Shown: positions 1-7,867 of the stretch, piece after piece | Position numbering within the stretch: position 1 is the first letter of the stretch | Layout: each line of letters opens with the position of its first letter | Assembly (NCBI GenBank): GCA_002841625.1 | Contig: PHAG01000006.1 | Span: forward strand, 1 to 64,000 | Direction: 5' to 3' | Length of the DNA: 64,000 nucleotides | DNA from: Firmicutes bacterium HGW-Firmicutes-1 | GTDB taxonomy: Bacteria; Bacillota; Clostridia; Lachnospirales; Vallitaleaceae | Translations under genes and position numbers: made by a program | The notes under the pieces: generated by a model | What the model saw: the letters and a program-made list of their open reading frames with translations, nothing else | The model's database searches: none | Told to the model about the DNA's origin: nothing

Positions 1-103
1 TAATAATAATTTGTTTCTATTAGGAACAATAAATTATGCAATCTAGGGTAGACAAAGTATTGATAAATTCCAAAAAATAAAGTAAGGTTAGAGGAGGAAG
101 AAA

Positions 104-490
104 ATGGCACAAGTAATGGGTAGTTATAAGACAAGCAGTTATAAACCGACGTCCATGCCAAGCAGTAGCTATAAGCCAGCAACATCCATGCCAAGTAGTA
201 GCTATAAGCCAGCGACATCCATGCCAAGCAGTAGCTATAAGCCGACGACATCCATGCCAAGCAGTAGCTATAAGCCAGCGACAACAACGACAAGCAGTAG
301 CTATAAGCCAGCGACAACAACGACAAGTAGTAGCTATAAGCCAGCGGCAACAACGACAAGTAGTAGTTATAAGCCAGCAGCGATGCCAACGACAAGTAGC
401 AGTTACAAGGCAGCAGCAACAACGACCAGCAGTAGCTCCTTAGCAAAAGCAATTTTGGAGGATTCTCTAAATGCCTTAGCAGGAAAATAG
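104..490 (+). CDS. Ser/Thr-rich SSSYKP tandem-repeat protein
   Basis: This 128-residue protein is almost entirely a tandem repeat. After a short head with SYK and SSYKP half-units, residues 20-108 are eight copies of an 11-residue unit (SSSYKPATSMP, SSSYKPATTTT and variants; one copy has 12 residues). The last 20 residues, SSSSLAKAILEDSLNALAGK, look helical. There is no signal peptide or membrane segment, so it looks cytosolic or non-classically located. The ATG follows GAGGAGG. It is probably cotranscribed with the next gene, which starts nine bases after its stop. I recognise no family. A structural, coat-like or linker role is possible but unsupported. The DNA repeat could change length by slippage. 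Confidence 0.75.
   Translation: MAQVMGSYKTSSYKPTSMPSSSYKPATSMPSSSYKPATSMPSSSYKPTTSMPSSSYKPATTTTSSSYKPATTTTSSSYKPAATTTSSSYKPAAMPTTSSSYKAAATTTSSSSLAKAILEDSLNALAGK
161..427 (+). repeat. 33-bp tandem repeat inside a coding region
   Basis: Eight in-frame units, seven of 33 bp and one of 36 bp, each containing AGYAGYTAYAAG (Ser-Ser-Tyr-Lys). The first half codes TSMP spacers and the second half TTTT/ATTT spacers, so the array has two sub-families. Frame is kept throughout. Confidence 0.9.
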
Positions 491-499
491 GAGGATGAC

Positions 500-850
500 G
501 TGTACAAATATGATGAAGTTATTTCAGTTTTAACGAGTAATTTTTCTGAGATGAAAGAAATTTTTGAAAAAGATGAAGATTACTATGAGGATTTACCATA
601 TCTTTTTTATGAATCTGAATTTGTCCCCTTTATTGTAGAATGCGCTAATAACGGAAGTGAAGGTATATTGAAAAAAGCATTTGAAATAGTTGAGGAATTA
701 ATGAAGAATGGTGATGAAAAGGTTGTTAATTTAGTTGAGGTTGCAGTTGTTGAAAGCATTTTTCTAGATACTACGATTTCAAACAAGAAGATAATCGAGG
801 AATATTTTGGAACTTTAACAAAGAATAGTTATCAAGATTGTACTAAGTAA
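500..850 (+). CDS. Small acidic helical protein, possible DUF7674-like immunity protein
   Basis: A 116-residue soluble, acidic, helix-rich protein. The start is GTG, placed by GGAGG at 490-494 five bases upstream. The C-terminal part (VVNLVEVAVVESIF, then IIEEYFGTLTKNS near residues 75-110) resembles the tail of DUF7674-type proteins that often sit beside polymorphic toxins; this is recall of a pattern, not a search. The context partly agrees, because a decayed frame that looks like a toxin pre-domain follows at 1108-1359. It is followed by a terminator-like hairpin at 906-949. If the family call is wrong it is an unrecognised small protein translated together with the repeat protein. Confidence 0.7.
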   Translation: MYKYDEVISVLTSNFSEMKEIFEKDEDYYEDLPYLFYESEFVPFIVECANNGSEGILKKAFEIVEELMKNGDEKVVNLVEVAVVESIFLDTTISNKKIIEEYFGTLTKNSYQDCTK

Positions 851-905
851 GAGAACTAAACTCACGTCATAAGCTAGACGAAACTTGCGACATAACTTTA
901 AACAT

Positions 906-949
906 AACCCATGGTTTCGGCAATACCAGTCAGACCATGGGTTTCTTTT
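906..949 (+). terminator. Terminator-like hairpin after the repeat-protein operon
   Basis: AACCCATGGT at 906-915 pairs perfectly with ACCATGGGTT at 934-943 across an 18-nt loop, followed by a T-rich run (TTCTTTT). It lies 56 bases past the stop at 850. Confidence 0.6.
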
Positions 950-1107
950 CATCAGTATTGCATATGCTAACTGCATAATTGTAATTCTGCAGTCACTTGC
1001 ATGTGCCTGCAATCTAATCCCACGGAAACCGTAAAAAAACGGCTTCAAAAACAAAATCTGTATCAACCAAAGGACGAACAAAGAAAACCCGAAAATCGAT
1101 GTATAAC

Positions 1108-1359
1108 ATGAAAGAGACCATTGGCAATGAACTGACCCCTTTAACCCAAACTGATCTTCTTATTGTGTATCAGGATCAACAACAGTCATGTGCGACCACC
1201 AAAGCAGTAACACCAATGCCAATTACTGTGTGAGCAGCAACTGGAGGCAAGGCTATAAACAAAGGCATAAAAGCAGTCGATGCAATGGGAGATGTTGCTA
1301 AGGTTGTAGATAAGGGTAAAGGGGACAAGCACTTTTGTCTTACTCCTTGCTTGTTATGA
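1108..1359 (+). pseudogene. Remnant of a polymorphic-toxin-like gene
   Basis: One frame reads from ATG 1108 to TGA 1357-1359 with a single internal TGA at 1231-1233. The second half contains GGKAINKGIKAVDAMGDVAK, followed by VVDKGKG. This small-residue-rich segment resembles the pre-toxin linkers of Rhs/polymorphic toxins (inference from composition and motif). The rest of 851-1107 has stops in all frames, although ETVKKRLQKQNLYQPKDEQ is readable near 1022-1078. The frame also contains the TGACCCCTTTAACC tag found again near 3036, so a mobile or REP-like sequence may have landed here. Confidence 0.4.
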
Positions 1360-1404
1360 GAAATAAGTGTAAAAGTCAGAAGATAATAATGATATATGCT
1401 GTAA

Positions 1405-1448
1405 GAAAGGTCAGACTTTATTTGAGGTAATTCAAAGTATGACCTTTT
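1405..1448. terminator. Hairpin terminator, probably bidirectional
   Basis: AAAGGTCAGACTTT pairs with AAAGTATGACCTTT with one mismatch, followed by TTTTGTT on the plus strand. It lies just downstream of the minus-strand flavoprotein gene ending at 1467 and closes the degenerate region to its left. Confidence 0.55.
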
Positions 1449-1466
1449 GTTAGTTGAAATTAATTT

Positions 1467-1901
1467 TTATAAATAAATATTATCTTTAGGTGCAAAGTTT
1501 GTCTGTATAGTCCACGTTATAGCAACTCCATTTTTTAAACTAAAAACGGCAAATGTCTTGTAGAAGTCCTCTAATTCACCGCTTTCCCTCCAGGGTTTTA
1601 AAAATGTACGTGAAGGATGTTCGCAAATTTCATCTTTTAAATCATTATTATCGATTAACTCTAATTCGCCTCTTACTCTTACTTGTATTCCTTCTTTAAA
1701 ATCATTAAAGCATAGTTCTGCCTTTGGATTGTTAATAATTTGAGAATATACATCTTTCATGATTCCTGTATGAAAAATAATTCCGGATTCATCAGCTTTA
1801 TAGAGCAACATTCCTCGTACTCTAGGTTGATTGCCTTCAACTGTTGCTAAAAAGAAAGCGGGGTTATTATTCATGATTTTGATTATATCGGGTTTCGTCA
1901 T
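1467..1901 (-). CDS. Pyridoxamine 5'-phosphate oxidase-like FMN-binding protein
   Basis: A 144-residue single-domain split-barrel protein. The start MTKPDIIKIMNNNPAFFLAT followed by VEGNQPRVRGM is the typical first strand-turn-strand of the PPOX-like family. The FHTGIMKDVYSQIINNPKAE segment contains the flavin-phosphate contacts usual in this family. Length fits the stand-alone bacterial members that bind FMN or F420 and reduce small substrates; the substrate is unknown. The start follows AGGAGG with good spacing. It is transcribed alone, convergent with the degenerate region. Confidence 0.85.
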   Translation of the reverse strand: MTKPDIIKIMNNNPAFFLATVEGNQPRVRGMLLYKADESGIIFHTGIMKDVYSQIINNPKAELCFNDFKEGIQVRVRGELELIDNNDLKDEICEHPSRTFLKPWRESGELEDFYKTFAVFSLKNGVAITWTIQTNFAPKDNIYL

Positions 1902-2000
1902 TTTAATATACCTCCTATAGCTATTATTTAAATAGAATACAGGAAGCTTTCATTAAATGCTTTCAAAATCCTCTCATTTGTATTAACTATCCTGCTGGAT

Positions 2001-2888
2001 TCAATGTATTAAATACATACTTAGAAATTCAGAGGGTGTAATATTCTCATGCTGAACAAAGCTTGAGGAAAAATGGGAAGGACTATTAAAGCCACACATT
2101 AGAGATATTTCGGTTATGTTTTTAGAAGCGCTTTTTAATAATTTCTTTGCTTTATCTATACGTAATCGAACTAAATATTCGATGGGAGACATATTTGTTT
2201 CTTTTTTAAACACACGTATAAAATGGGATTCTGACATGTTAGCTATTTTAGCAAGTTGTAAGTTAGAAAGCTTTTTACCATAATGTTGATGCATATATTC
2301 TACTACTCTGTTCATCTCGATTTTATCAGTGATAACTTCAGTTGCTACATTTACATTTAAGAGGCTTCTAATTAATTGATTTGTAATTAGTAAGGATAGT
2401 GATTCTAATATGTTTTTATATCCACAAGTTTTATTGTCATACTCCGACATGAATTTCTTTAAATAAATCATAATATCATAATCAATTAAAAACTGTTTCC
2501 ATATGTATTCGTTTGGTTTTTTATTTGAATAAATCAAGTATTCTTTTTCATAAAATTCTTTTGAAATGAACAATGCGATATATCGGATAAATGTTTCGTT
2601 TAACTTTTCTTCATGTGGTATGTTTGGTGATAATGCTGCCATTGAATAATGTTTTGGTTTTAGCTTTATCTCAGGCTTGAAAATGCTTAGATCTTCCGAA
2701 AACGATAGTACAAAAGAATAAGATGGATGTGTATGATTAAGCTTAATCGCATATTCACAGCATCCAACACTAGGAATAAAGATTCCAAAGTGTTCAGAAA
2801 TATAGTAATCAACATATTTAAGGTCACTTTCAGTAATGTCACCGACAAGGTTTTGAATCATCTTAAGATTGTTTATGCCTGATTGCAT
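2001..2888 (-). CDS. AraC-family transcriptional regulator
   Basis: About 295 residues with an N-terminal effector-binding region without a recognisable signature and a C-terminal double helix-turn-helix. The DNA-binding part starts near EMNRVVEYMHQHYGKKLSNL, and the second helix-turn-helix plus signature is ITEISLMCGFNSPSHFSSSF. I choose the ATG at 2888 because the ATG at 2903 itself overlaps GGAGGG, which is correctly spaced for the inner one. It lies about 100 bp upstream of the PPOX flavoprotein on the same strand and could control it; no operator was recognised. Confidence 0.85.
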   Translation of the reverse strand: MQSGINNLKMIQNLVGDITESDLKYVDYYISEHFGIFIPSVGCCEYAIKLNHTHPSYSFVLSFSEDLSIFKPEIKLKPKHYSMAALSPNIPHEEKLNETFIRYIALFISKEFYEKEYLIYSNKKPNEYIWKQFLIDYDIMIYLKKFMSEYDNKTCGYKNILESLSLLITNQLIRSLLNVNVATEVITDKIEMNRVVEYMHQHYGKKLSNLQLAKIANMSESHFIRVFKKETNMSPIEYLVRLRIDKAKKLLKSASKNITEISLMCGFNSPSHFSSSFVQHENITPSEFLSMYLIH

Positions 2889-3015
2889 TCTACTGCCCTC
2901 CATTTAATATTGATAAGATAAGGGAATAATTGCCTTTGTCCTTTTGTTTATCCTTTTTTAAAAACTATATAACAAATTTAAAAATGTTAATATATAGTAA
3001 ATATGTTGATTGGGT

Positions 3016-3071
3016 CAAAGCGCAAGACAAAAGTGCCTGACCCCTTTAACCTACCTGACCCCTTTAACCTA
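3016..3071. repeat. TGACCCCTTTAACC tag, tandem copy, with REP-like tail
   Basis: CCTGACCCCTTTAACCTA occurs twice head to tail (3036-3053 and 3054-3071), next to AAGCGCAAGACAAAAGTG. Similar pieces occur at 1134-1148 (TGACCCCTTTAACCC) and, as GACAAGCACTTTTGTCTTAC, at 1324-1343. The second copy supplies the stop codon of the DUF4173 gene. Such tags commonly flank small mobile or REP sequences; no transposase lies nearby. Confidence 0.5.
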
Positions 3072-4448
3072 TCTTGACATGTTCCATTCATACCACGTGA
3101 AATCTGAAGAGTATCTTGCCTGTTTTTCGCTAAAGTTCTTTTTGAAGGATTTTTGAATGTATTTCGGATATTCTTCCATATGCTCATCAATTACTGGCAG
3201 GGCATCTAAGGATAAACTTGATAAGTAATCATAATCAAGTTTTACGCGATGGTTGCTATTCATATACCGATCAATGTTTCTTTCTGCAATAAAGGCATCA
3301 ATATTTATGAAAGTCAGTAAAATATAAAACGTAAAAACGGCTATCGTCGCATATTCTAAGAACTTAAAATTAGGCTTGAAAATGCCAATCAGTATCGGTA
3401 TCAAAGCAATCGATTCGGCAATTAAGAATAAATAAACCAATAACCTTAATCTTGTATATCCATAGGTTGATTCATAAAGACTCATTCTATAAAAAGCTGA
3501 GAAGGTCATTATATACGTACAGAGGACCGTAATTAAAAGTAGTCCGTTGGTTAATATATGATTCTTTTTAAAGTGATTAAATACTGTAACAACGATAATA
3601 TTAATGGTGGATACAAACACCAATTGAAAAAAACCTTCTCTAGCATACTGGGCATAATATAGTCCGTCCGGAAGCTTGTTTCCAAGGAACAGATACTTAA
3701 TTTGAATAAAGCTAAATGCTAGATAAACTAAATTAATACAAATTAAGAAAACATAAGAGCTTGTTATATTAAAAATCTTTTTGGGACTGTTTAGTGTATT
3801 GGTAGGAACATAATTGATTTTTTTCCCCAAGTGACTATAAATGTAAGAAGAAAAAAAGACAAATATAAAAAATCTGAAGATAGCTTTTCTAAAGACTACA
3901 GATGGTGACAACCAAACCATTCTTTCGATGATGTTACTAAACACCAAATCTGATGACAATAGTATTGGTCCTACAAAAATTAAGAACATGCAAGCCAATA
4001 CAAGCCCAACAATGACATTAATGAAGCCTTTCTTCTTAACGGTTGATATAATTTCTAAATCTAAGAACAACTGGTTTAGTTTGAAGAGTGGCAAAAACAA
4101 ACTTTCTATCGTTAAAAATAGCCACTGAAAAATATTAAAAGTAACAATGCTATGAACAATTAACCCATACATCCCAATGATCAGAGCAAAATTTAAAACT
4201 TTAAAAAGTTCAAAATCAAACCTGAAAAATGGTATTGATAACACTAAAATAATAATACCAGATACAATATATTTCTTTGTATTGAAACTCTCCTCATCCT
4301 TAATGCAATAATATCCAATAGTTAGCAAAACAGTATTAAATAGGAAAACAGAAATTCCTAACCTTGCAAATAGAAAAAAATAATTAAACAAAACACTGAG
4401 CATGATACTAGTAACTAAAATTTTAGCTTTCTTACTTTTAATATGCAT
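3069..4448 (-). CDS. DUF4153/DUF4173 multipass membrane protein
   Basis: A 459-residue integral membrane protein with about ten hydrophobic segments. The C-terminal NIDAFIAERNIDRYMNSN and YLSSLSLDALPVI are the hallmark of the DUF4153/DUF4173 family, whose biochemical role is not established. The ATG lies four bases after the stop of the upstream XRE regulator gene, so it is translationally linked to it. It is the last gene of a DUF2975-XRE-DUF4173 operon. The stop lies in a repeated tag, so the extreme C-terminus may have been altered by an insertion. Confidence 0.85.
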   Translation of the reverse strand: MHIKSKKAKILVTSIMLSVLFNYFFLFARLGISVFLFNTVLLTIGYYCIKDEESFNTKKYIVSGIIILVLSIPFFRFDFELFKVLNFALIIGMYGLIVHSIVTFNIFQWLFLTIESLFLPLFKLNQLFLDLEIISTVKKKGFINVIVGLVLACMFLIFVGPILLSSDLVFSNIIERMVWLSPSVVFRKAIFRFFIFVFFSSYIYSHLGKKINYVPTNTLNSPKKIFNITSSYVFLICINLVYLAFSFIQIKYLFLGNKLPDGLYYAQYAREGFFQLVFVSTINIIVVTVFNHFKKNHILTNGLLLITVLCTYIMTFSAFYRMSLYESTYGYTRLRLLVYLFLIAESIALIPILIGIFKPNFKFLEYATIAVFTFYILLTFINIDAFIAERNIDRYMNSNHRVKLDYDYLSSLSLDALPVIDEHMEEYPKYIQKSFKKNFSEKQARYSSDFTWYEWNMSR

Positions 4449-4450
4449 AC

Positions 4451-4663
4451 TTACACATCCTCTCTATATTCTAAAATATCTCCAGGTTGACATTCTAACA
4501 CGTGACAAATCGCTTCTAGGGTTGAAAATCGGATCGCTTTAGCTTTGTTGTTTTTCAATATTGATAAGTTAGCATTTGTAATACCAACTGCTTGAGCGAG
4601 TTCCGTGAGACCAATTTTCTTTTTTGCCATCATGACATCTAGATTAATAATCATTTGACCCAT
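4451..4663 (-). CDS. YozG-like XRE/Cro family regulator
   Basis: A 70-residue protein that is a single helix-turn-helix (KKKIGLTELAQAVGITNANL, then RFSTLEAICHVLECQPGDIL). Proteins of this size with this CQPGDIL ending are the YozG-type regulators that accompany DUF2975 membrane proteins, as in the Bacillus subtilis yoaS-yozG pair. The start follows AAAGGAG. It lies between DUF2975 and DUF4173 genes and is a good candidate to bind the 21-bp-spaced repeats at 5211-5244. Confidence 0.9.
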   Translation of the reverse strand: MGQMIINLDVMMAKKKIGLTELAQAVGITNANLSILKNNKAKAIRFSTLEAICHVLECQPGDILEYREDV

Positions 4664-4675
4664 ATGCTCGCTCCT

Positions 4676-5149
4676 TTATATTGTTAAGTCGTTTTCTGCC
4701 TTAAATGATACGGCACTTTCAAATAGCTGTGCTAGAACATAGCAAAAAACCATAGCCATCATGAATATAAATACAACAATCATTGTAAAGAAAGAATTAA
4801 TAATAAAAATTTTCGTTAAATATACGATTGAAATAACTACACACATCAAACAAATCCTCATTAATGATGTAACGTTTTCACTAATAAATGGATTATCTAA
4901 AGCACAAGTCTTAAATATTTTTCTTAACTCATTTAAGATGATAAGTGCACAGATGCCGGATATATATAATATTGCTAAAATATAATAATATAATTTGCTT
5001 GCATCTGGTATGTTGAAGGTAATGTCAAAAGTAACATACCAATTAATTAGCCATGGCAAGGTTATTAATACTCCAGTAGCAAAAATCATTAAAAACAGCA
5101 TAAAGTAGTTTAATAGTAATGTTAAAAATTTAAAAGGCAACACTTTCAT
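4676..5149 (-). CDS. DUF2975 membrane protein (YoaS-like)
   Basis: A 157-residue protein with four predicted membrane helices (about residues 8-32, 50-70, 97-115 and 122-145), the layout of the DUF2975 family. Partnership with a downstream YozG-like regulator is the standard neighbourhood for this family. Function is unknown; a membrane sensor or modulator of the regulator is a plausible inference. The ATG follows AGGAGGATTCT and a well-formed promoter at 5176-5204. Confidence 0.85.
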   Translation of the reverse strand: MKVLPFKFLTLLLNYFMLFLMIFATGVLITLPWLINWYVTFDITFNIPDASKLYYYILAILYISGICALIILNELRKIFKTCALDNPFISENVTSLMRICLMCVVISIVYLTKIFIINSFFTMIVVFIFMMAMVFCYVLAQLFESAVSFKAENDLTI

Positions 5150-5175
5150 AGAATCCTCCTAATATGTTTTTTTAT

Positions 5176-5244
5176 ATATTATCACACATCTGACTATAAA
5201 TCAATAATAAATTATCGATAAACAATAAATAATTATTGATAAAC
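5176..5244 (-). promoter_or_regulatory. Promoter with two upstream operator-like repeats
   Basis: On the minus strand TTGATT (5199-5204) and TAATAT (5176-5181) are separated by exactly 17 bp. Upstream, a direct repeat ATTATYGATAAAC occurs at 5211-5223 and 5232-5244, a 21-bp period (two helical turns). Each contains a palindrome, TTATCGATAA or TTATTGATAA. The location just upstream of -35 suits an activator or a co-bound dimer; the YozG-like regulator is the obvious candidate. Confidence 0.6.
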
Positions 5245-5343
5245 GAACATATTCGCATGGTCACTCAGTTCTGATATGACCTTTCTTATGTATAGATAAT
5301 TGTTATTGAACATGCATTACTGCTTTGTTTGGAATAGATTAAA

Positions 5344-5404
5344 ATGACAAAAACAGAAAATAATGATATAATATTTTTTGATGGGGTATGTTTGATATTC
5401 CCCA
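5344..5404 (+). promoter_or_regulatory. Sigma-A promoter and 5' stem-loop for the HAD gene
   Basis: ATGACA (5344-5349) and TATAAT (5367-5372) are spaced 17 bp. The predicted transcript begins close to a hairpin, ATGGGG paired with CCCCAT at 5380-5404, so the mRNA would carry a 5' stem-loop, which can protect against decay. Confidence 0.6.
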
Positions 5405-5450
5405 TTTGTTCGCAATAATTTGCAACAGTTGTGATTAGGTGGGGGAAATT

Positions 5451-6101
5451 ATGGCTATTAAACTTATTATCTTTGATCTAGATGGGACTTTGGTTGACTC
5501 AATTGAAGGCTTAGCAGCTTCGATGAACAAGGTTTTATCATCAAGAGGCTATCCGGAGCATAGGGTTGAAGATTACAAAAGATTTGTAGGAAATGGAATT
5601 AAGAAATTGGTTTCTAGAGGCCTTCCTGAGGAAAATAGAGACCCTGAAACGGTTAATCTATGCTATGATAAAATGCTCCTAGCGTATCAAGAACTCTATG
5701 CTATAGGCATGTCAATTTACAAAGGAATCGATGCAGTACTAAATGAACTCAGCGCTAAAGGCATAATACTCGCCATTAATACAAATAAAAATCAAGAAAT
5801 GGCAGAGAGAGTTGTTGATGGATTCTTGAGCAAATGGAATTTTGTCAAGATCATGGGAGAAGGAGCAGTCAGTACAATTAAACCAGACCCAGAAGCAGCA
5901 ATTCAAATAGCATCAGAAGTAGGGGTTAAGCCGTGGGAGTGTATTTATATAGGAGATTCTGAGGTGGACTTAAAAACGGCTCAAAATGCAGGAATGCATT
6001 CTATTTTAGTAACTTGGGGATTTCGTACGGAAGAAGAACTTTTAAGTCATAAACCAGAGGTATTGATAAAATCACCAAATGAAATCTTGAGATATGTATA
6101 A
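5451..6101 (+). CDS. HAD-superfamily hydrolase, phosphoglycolate phosphatase type
   Basis: About 216 residues. Motif I is FDLDGTLVDS near the N-terminus, motif II is the NTNK segment (Thr in the Ser/Thr position), motif III lysine is in KPDPEAAIQIA and motif IV is GDSEVDLKTAQNAG. The helical cap between motifs I and II is of the C1 type, as in Gph/PGP enzymes, so hydrolysis of a small phosphomonoester is expected; the true substrate is unknown. The ATG at 5451 has GGTGGGGG well spaced; a GTG at 5439 lies inside that ribosome site and is less likely. Confidence 0.85.
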   Translation: MAIKLIIFDLDGTLVDSIEGLAASMNKVLSSRGYPEHRVEDYKRFVGNGIKKLVSRGLPEENRDPETVNLCYDKMLLAYQELYAIGMSIYKGIDAVLNELSAKGIILAINTNKNQEMAERVVDGFLSKWNFVKIMGEGAVSTIKPDPEAAIQIASEVGVKPWECIYIGDSEVDLKTAQNAGMHSILVTWGFRTEEELLSHKPEVLIKSPNEILRYV

Positions 6102-6102
6102 A

Positions 6103-6130
6103 TTGACAAAAACTTGTCACTAAAGATAAA
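6103..6130 (+). promoter_or_regulatory. Promoter with overlapping palindrome before the VIT1-like gene
   Basis: TTGACA (6103-6108) with GATAAA 16 bp later forms a promoter. A perfect palindrome, TGACAA-AAAC-TTGTCA (6104-6119), overlaps the -35 box and spacer, where a repressor would act. The downstream gene is a metal transporter, so a metal-dependent repressor is a reasonable guess; the sequence does not match a DtxR or Fur box that I know. Confidence 0.45.
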
Positions 6131-6154
6131 ACAAACTACGAAAGGGGAATGGTA

Positions 6155-7030
6155 ATGCAAAAGGTAGATCCAGAATTGAAAAAGATGTTATTACAGGAAC
6201 AAAGAAATGAGATGACAGGTCATTTAATATATAAGAAAATTAGCAGCAGAATTAAAGATGTTGACAATTCTCAAATTCTAAAAGATATCAGTGAAGATGA
6301 ACTCAGCCATTATAATCAATTTAAAAGTATAACAGGTGAAGATGCTAAACCATATATGATAAAGGTTTATTTTTTCTATTTTGTTAGTATGCTTTTTGGT
6401 TTGACTTTTGGAGTTAAGCTGTTGGAAAAAACAGAAATTCAAGGTCAAAAAATCTATACAAAGTATCAAGGGGACTTACCCTTATTAACAACTGTTTTAG
6501 AAGAAGAAGAAAAACATGAAAAAGAACTAATCGACATGCTGAATGAAGAAAAGCTTAACTATATTGGTTCTATTGTTTTGGGCTTAAATGATGCGTTGGT
6601 TGAACTTACTGGAGCTCTAGCGGGTTTTACATTTGCATTTCAAAATACTAGAATCATTGCGTTAACAGGTTTGATTACTGGAATCAGTGCTTCTTTTTCA
6701 ATGGCCGCCTCCGAATACTTGTCAAAGAAACAAGAAGAAGGTAGCGCAGAGGCAGGAAAGGCAGCTGTTTATACAGGAATTGCTTATGTTTTAACAGTAG
6801 TTTCACTAATTTCACCGTTTTTACTTCTACAAGATCCCTTTATAAGTCTAATTGTAACCTTGGGGATTGCTGTACTAATCATACTTGTGTTTAATTACTA
6901 TGTATCCGTTGCCAAGGATTATGATTTTAAGAAAAGGTTTATAGAAATGGTTGTAATTAGCTTAGGTGTTTCAGCAATATCTTTTATAGTGGGAATATTG
7001 GTCAAACAAGTATTCAATATTGAAATGTAG
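6155..7030 (+). CDS. VIT1/CCC1-family metal transporter with ferritin-like domain
   Basis: A fusion of an N-terminal ferritin-like/rubrerythrin-type helical domain (about residues 1-130) with a C-terminal five-helix VIT1/CCC1 transporter. Metal ligands expected of the first domain are visible: EQRNEMTGH, EDELSHYNQ and EEEEKHEKEL. The transporter half starts at IVLGLNDALVELTGALAGFT, the conserved first helix of the family. Fe2+ or Mn2+ export across the membrane is the known role of relatives such as MbfA. The ATG at 6155 is seven bases from AAAGGGG; the earlier ATG at 6149 is too close to it. It is monocistronic or weakly linked to the HAD gene. Confidence 0.9.
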   Translation: MQKVDPELKKMLLQEQRNEMTGHLIYKKISSRIKDVDNSQILKDISEDELSHYNQFKSITGEDAKPYMIKVYFFYFVSMLFGLTFGVKLLEKTEIQGQKIYTKYQGDLPLLTTVLEEEEKHEKELIDMLNEEKLNYIGSIVLGLNDALVELTGALAGFTFAFQNTRIIALTGLITGISASFSMAASEYLSKKQEEGSAEAGKAAVYTGIAYVLTVVSLISPFLLLQDPFISLIVTLGIAVLIILVFNYYVSVAKDYDFKKRFIEMVVISLGVSAISFIVGILVKQVFNIEM

Positions 7031-7090
7031 TAAACGAAAACTAGCATGCCATGATAACAATGAAGCAATAATAAACGGGAGGCAAATATT

Positions 7091-7867
7091 TTGATAGAAA
7101 TTAAGGATTTTACAAAAGTTTATCATTTAACTAAAAAGCAAATGAAGGAACAAAAATTAAAGGCAAATCAGAAGATAGCTGTTGACAACATTAATTTTGT
7201 TGCAAAGGAAGGTCAAATCTTTGGTTTGCTCGGACCAAATGGAGCTGGTAAAACAACAACACTTCGAAGCATCGCAACTTTACTTAAACCAACTAAGGGT
7301 GAAATCATGGTTCAAGGCTTTGATGTTATAAAGGATCCAACAGAGGTAAGAAGAAGAATCGGCTTTTTGACTAATGAACTAAAGTTGGATACCCACTTTA
7401 CACCTGCCTATACGATGTCGTTTTTTGGTAAGCTTCATAGTATGGAGACAAAGGATATAGAGAATAGAACAGCTGAATTATTCGAACATTTTGGTATCAA
7501 GGAGTTTGCGAACAAGAAGATTAGTGACTTATCTACAGGTATGATGCAGAAGCTATCTATAGCGGTTAGTTTGATACACGATCCTGAGGTGGTTATATTT
7601 GATGAGCCAACGAATGGATTAGATATTATTACTGCTAGGGCAGTTACGGATTATCTACAAAAGCTAAAGGAACAAGGTAAATTGATAATTGTATCCACAC
7701 ATATTATGACAGTTGCAGAAAAACTGTGTGATAAGGTAGCGATTATAATTGGTGGAAAGAAGGTTGCGGATGGTACGATTCCTGAGGTACTTAAGCAAAC
7801 GAATACGACTAATTTAGAAGATGCCTTTTTTGAATTATATAAAGTAAATGTTGGGGAGGGTGCATAA
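7091..7867 (+). CDS. ABC exporter ATP-binding protein, NatA type
   Basis: A 258-residue ATPase with Walker A GPNGAGKTT, signature LSTGMMQKL, Walker B VVIFDEPTNGLD and the switch histidine in STHIMTV. Sequence and partner match the NatA/daunorubicin-type family that energises ABC-2 permeases (Na+ or drug efflux). The start is TTG, supported by GGGAGG eight bases upstream. The stop overlaps the permease ATG by one base, so the two are co-translated. Confidence 0.9.
   Translation: MIEIKDFTKVYHLTKKQMKEQKLKANQKIAVDNINFVAKEGQIFGLLGPNGAGKTTTLRSIATLLKPTKGEIMVQGFDVIKDPTEVRRRIGFLTNELKLDTHFTPAYTMSFFGKLHSMETKDIENRTAELFEHFGIKEFANKKISDLSTGMMQKLSIAVSLIHDPEVVIFDEPTNGLDIITARAVTDYLQKLKEQGKLIIVSTHIMTVAEKLCDKVAIIIGGKKVADGTIPEVLKQTNTTNLEDAFFELYKVNVGEGA

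Noticed and set aside
815-1081. 88-residue minus-strand open frame
   Set aside because: It overlaps the terminator hairpin, has a Cys/Leu-rich random composition and no ribosome site.
2987-3190. 67-residue minus-strand frame with RLKGSG repeats
   Set aside because: It overlaps the DUF4173 3' end out of frame; the repeat in the protein is only the translated 18-bp tag.
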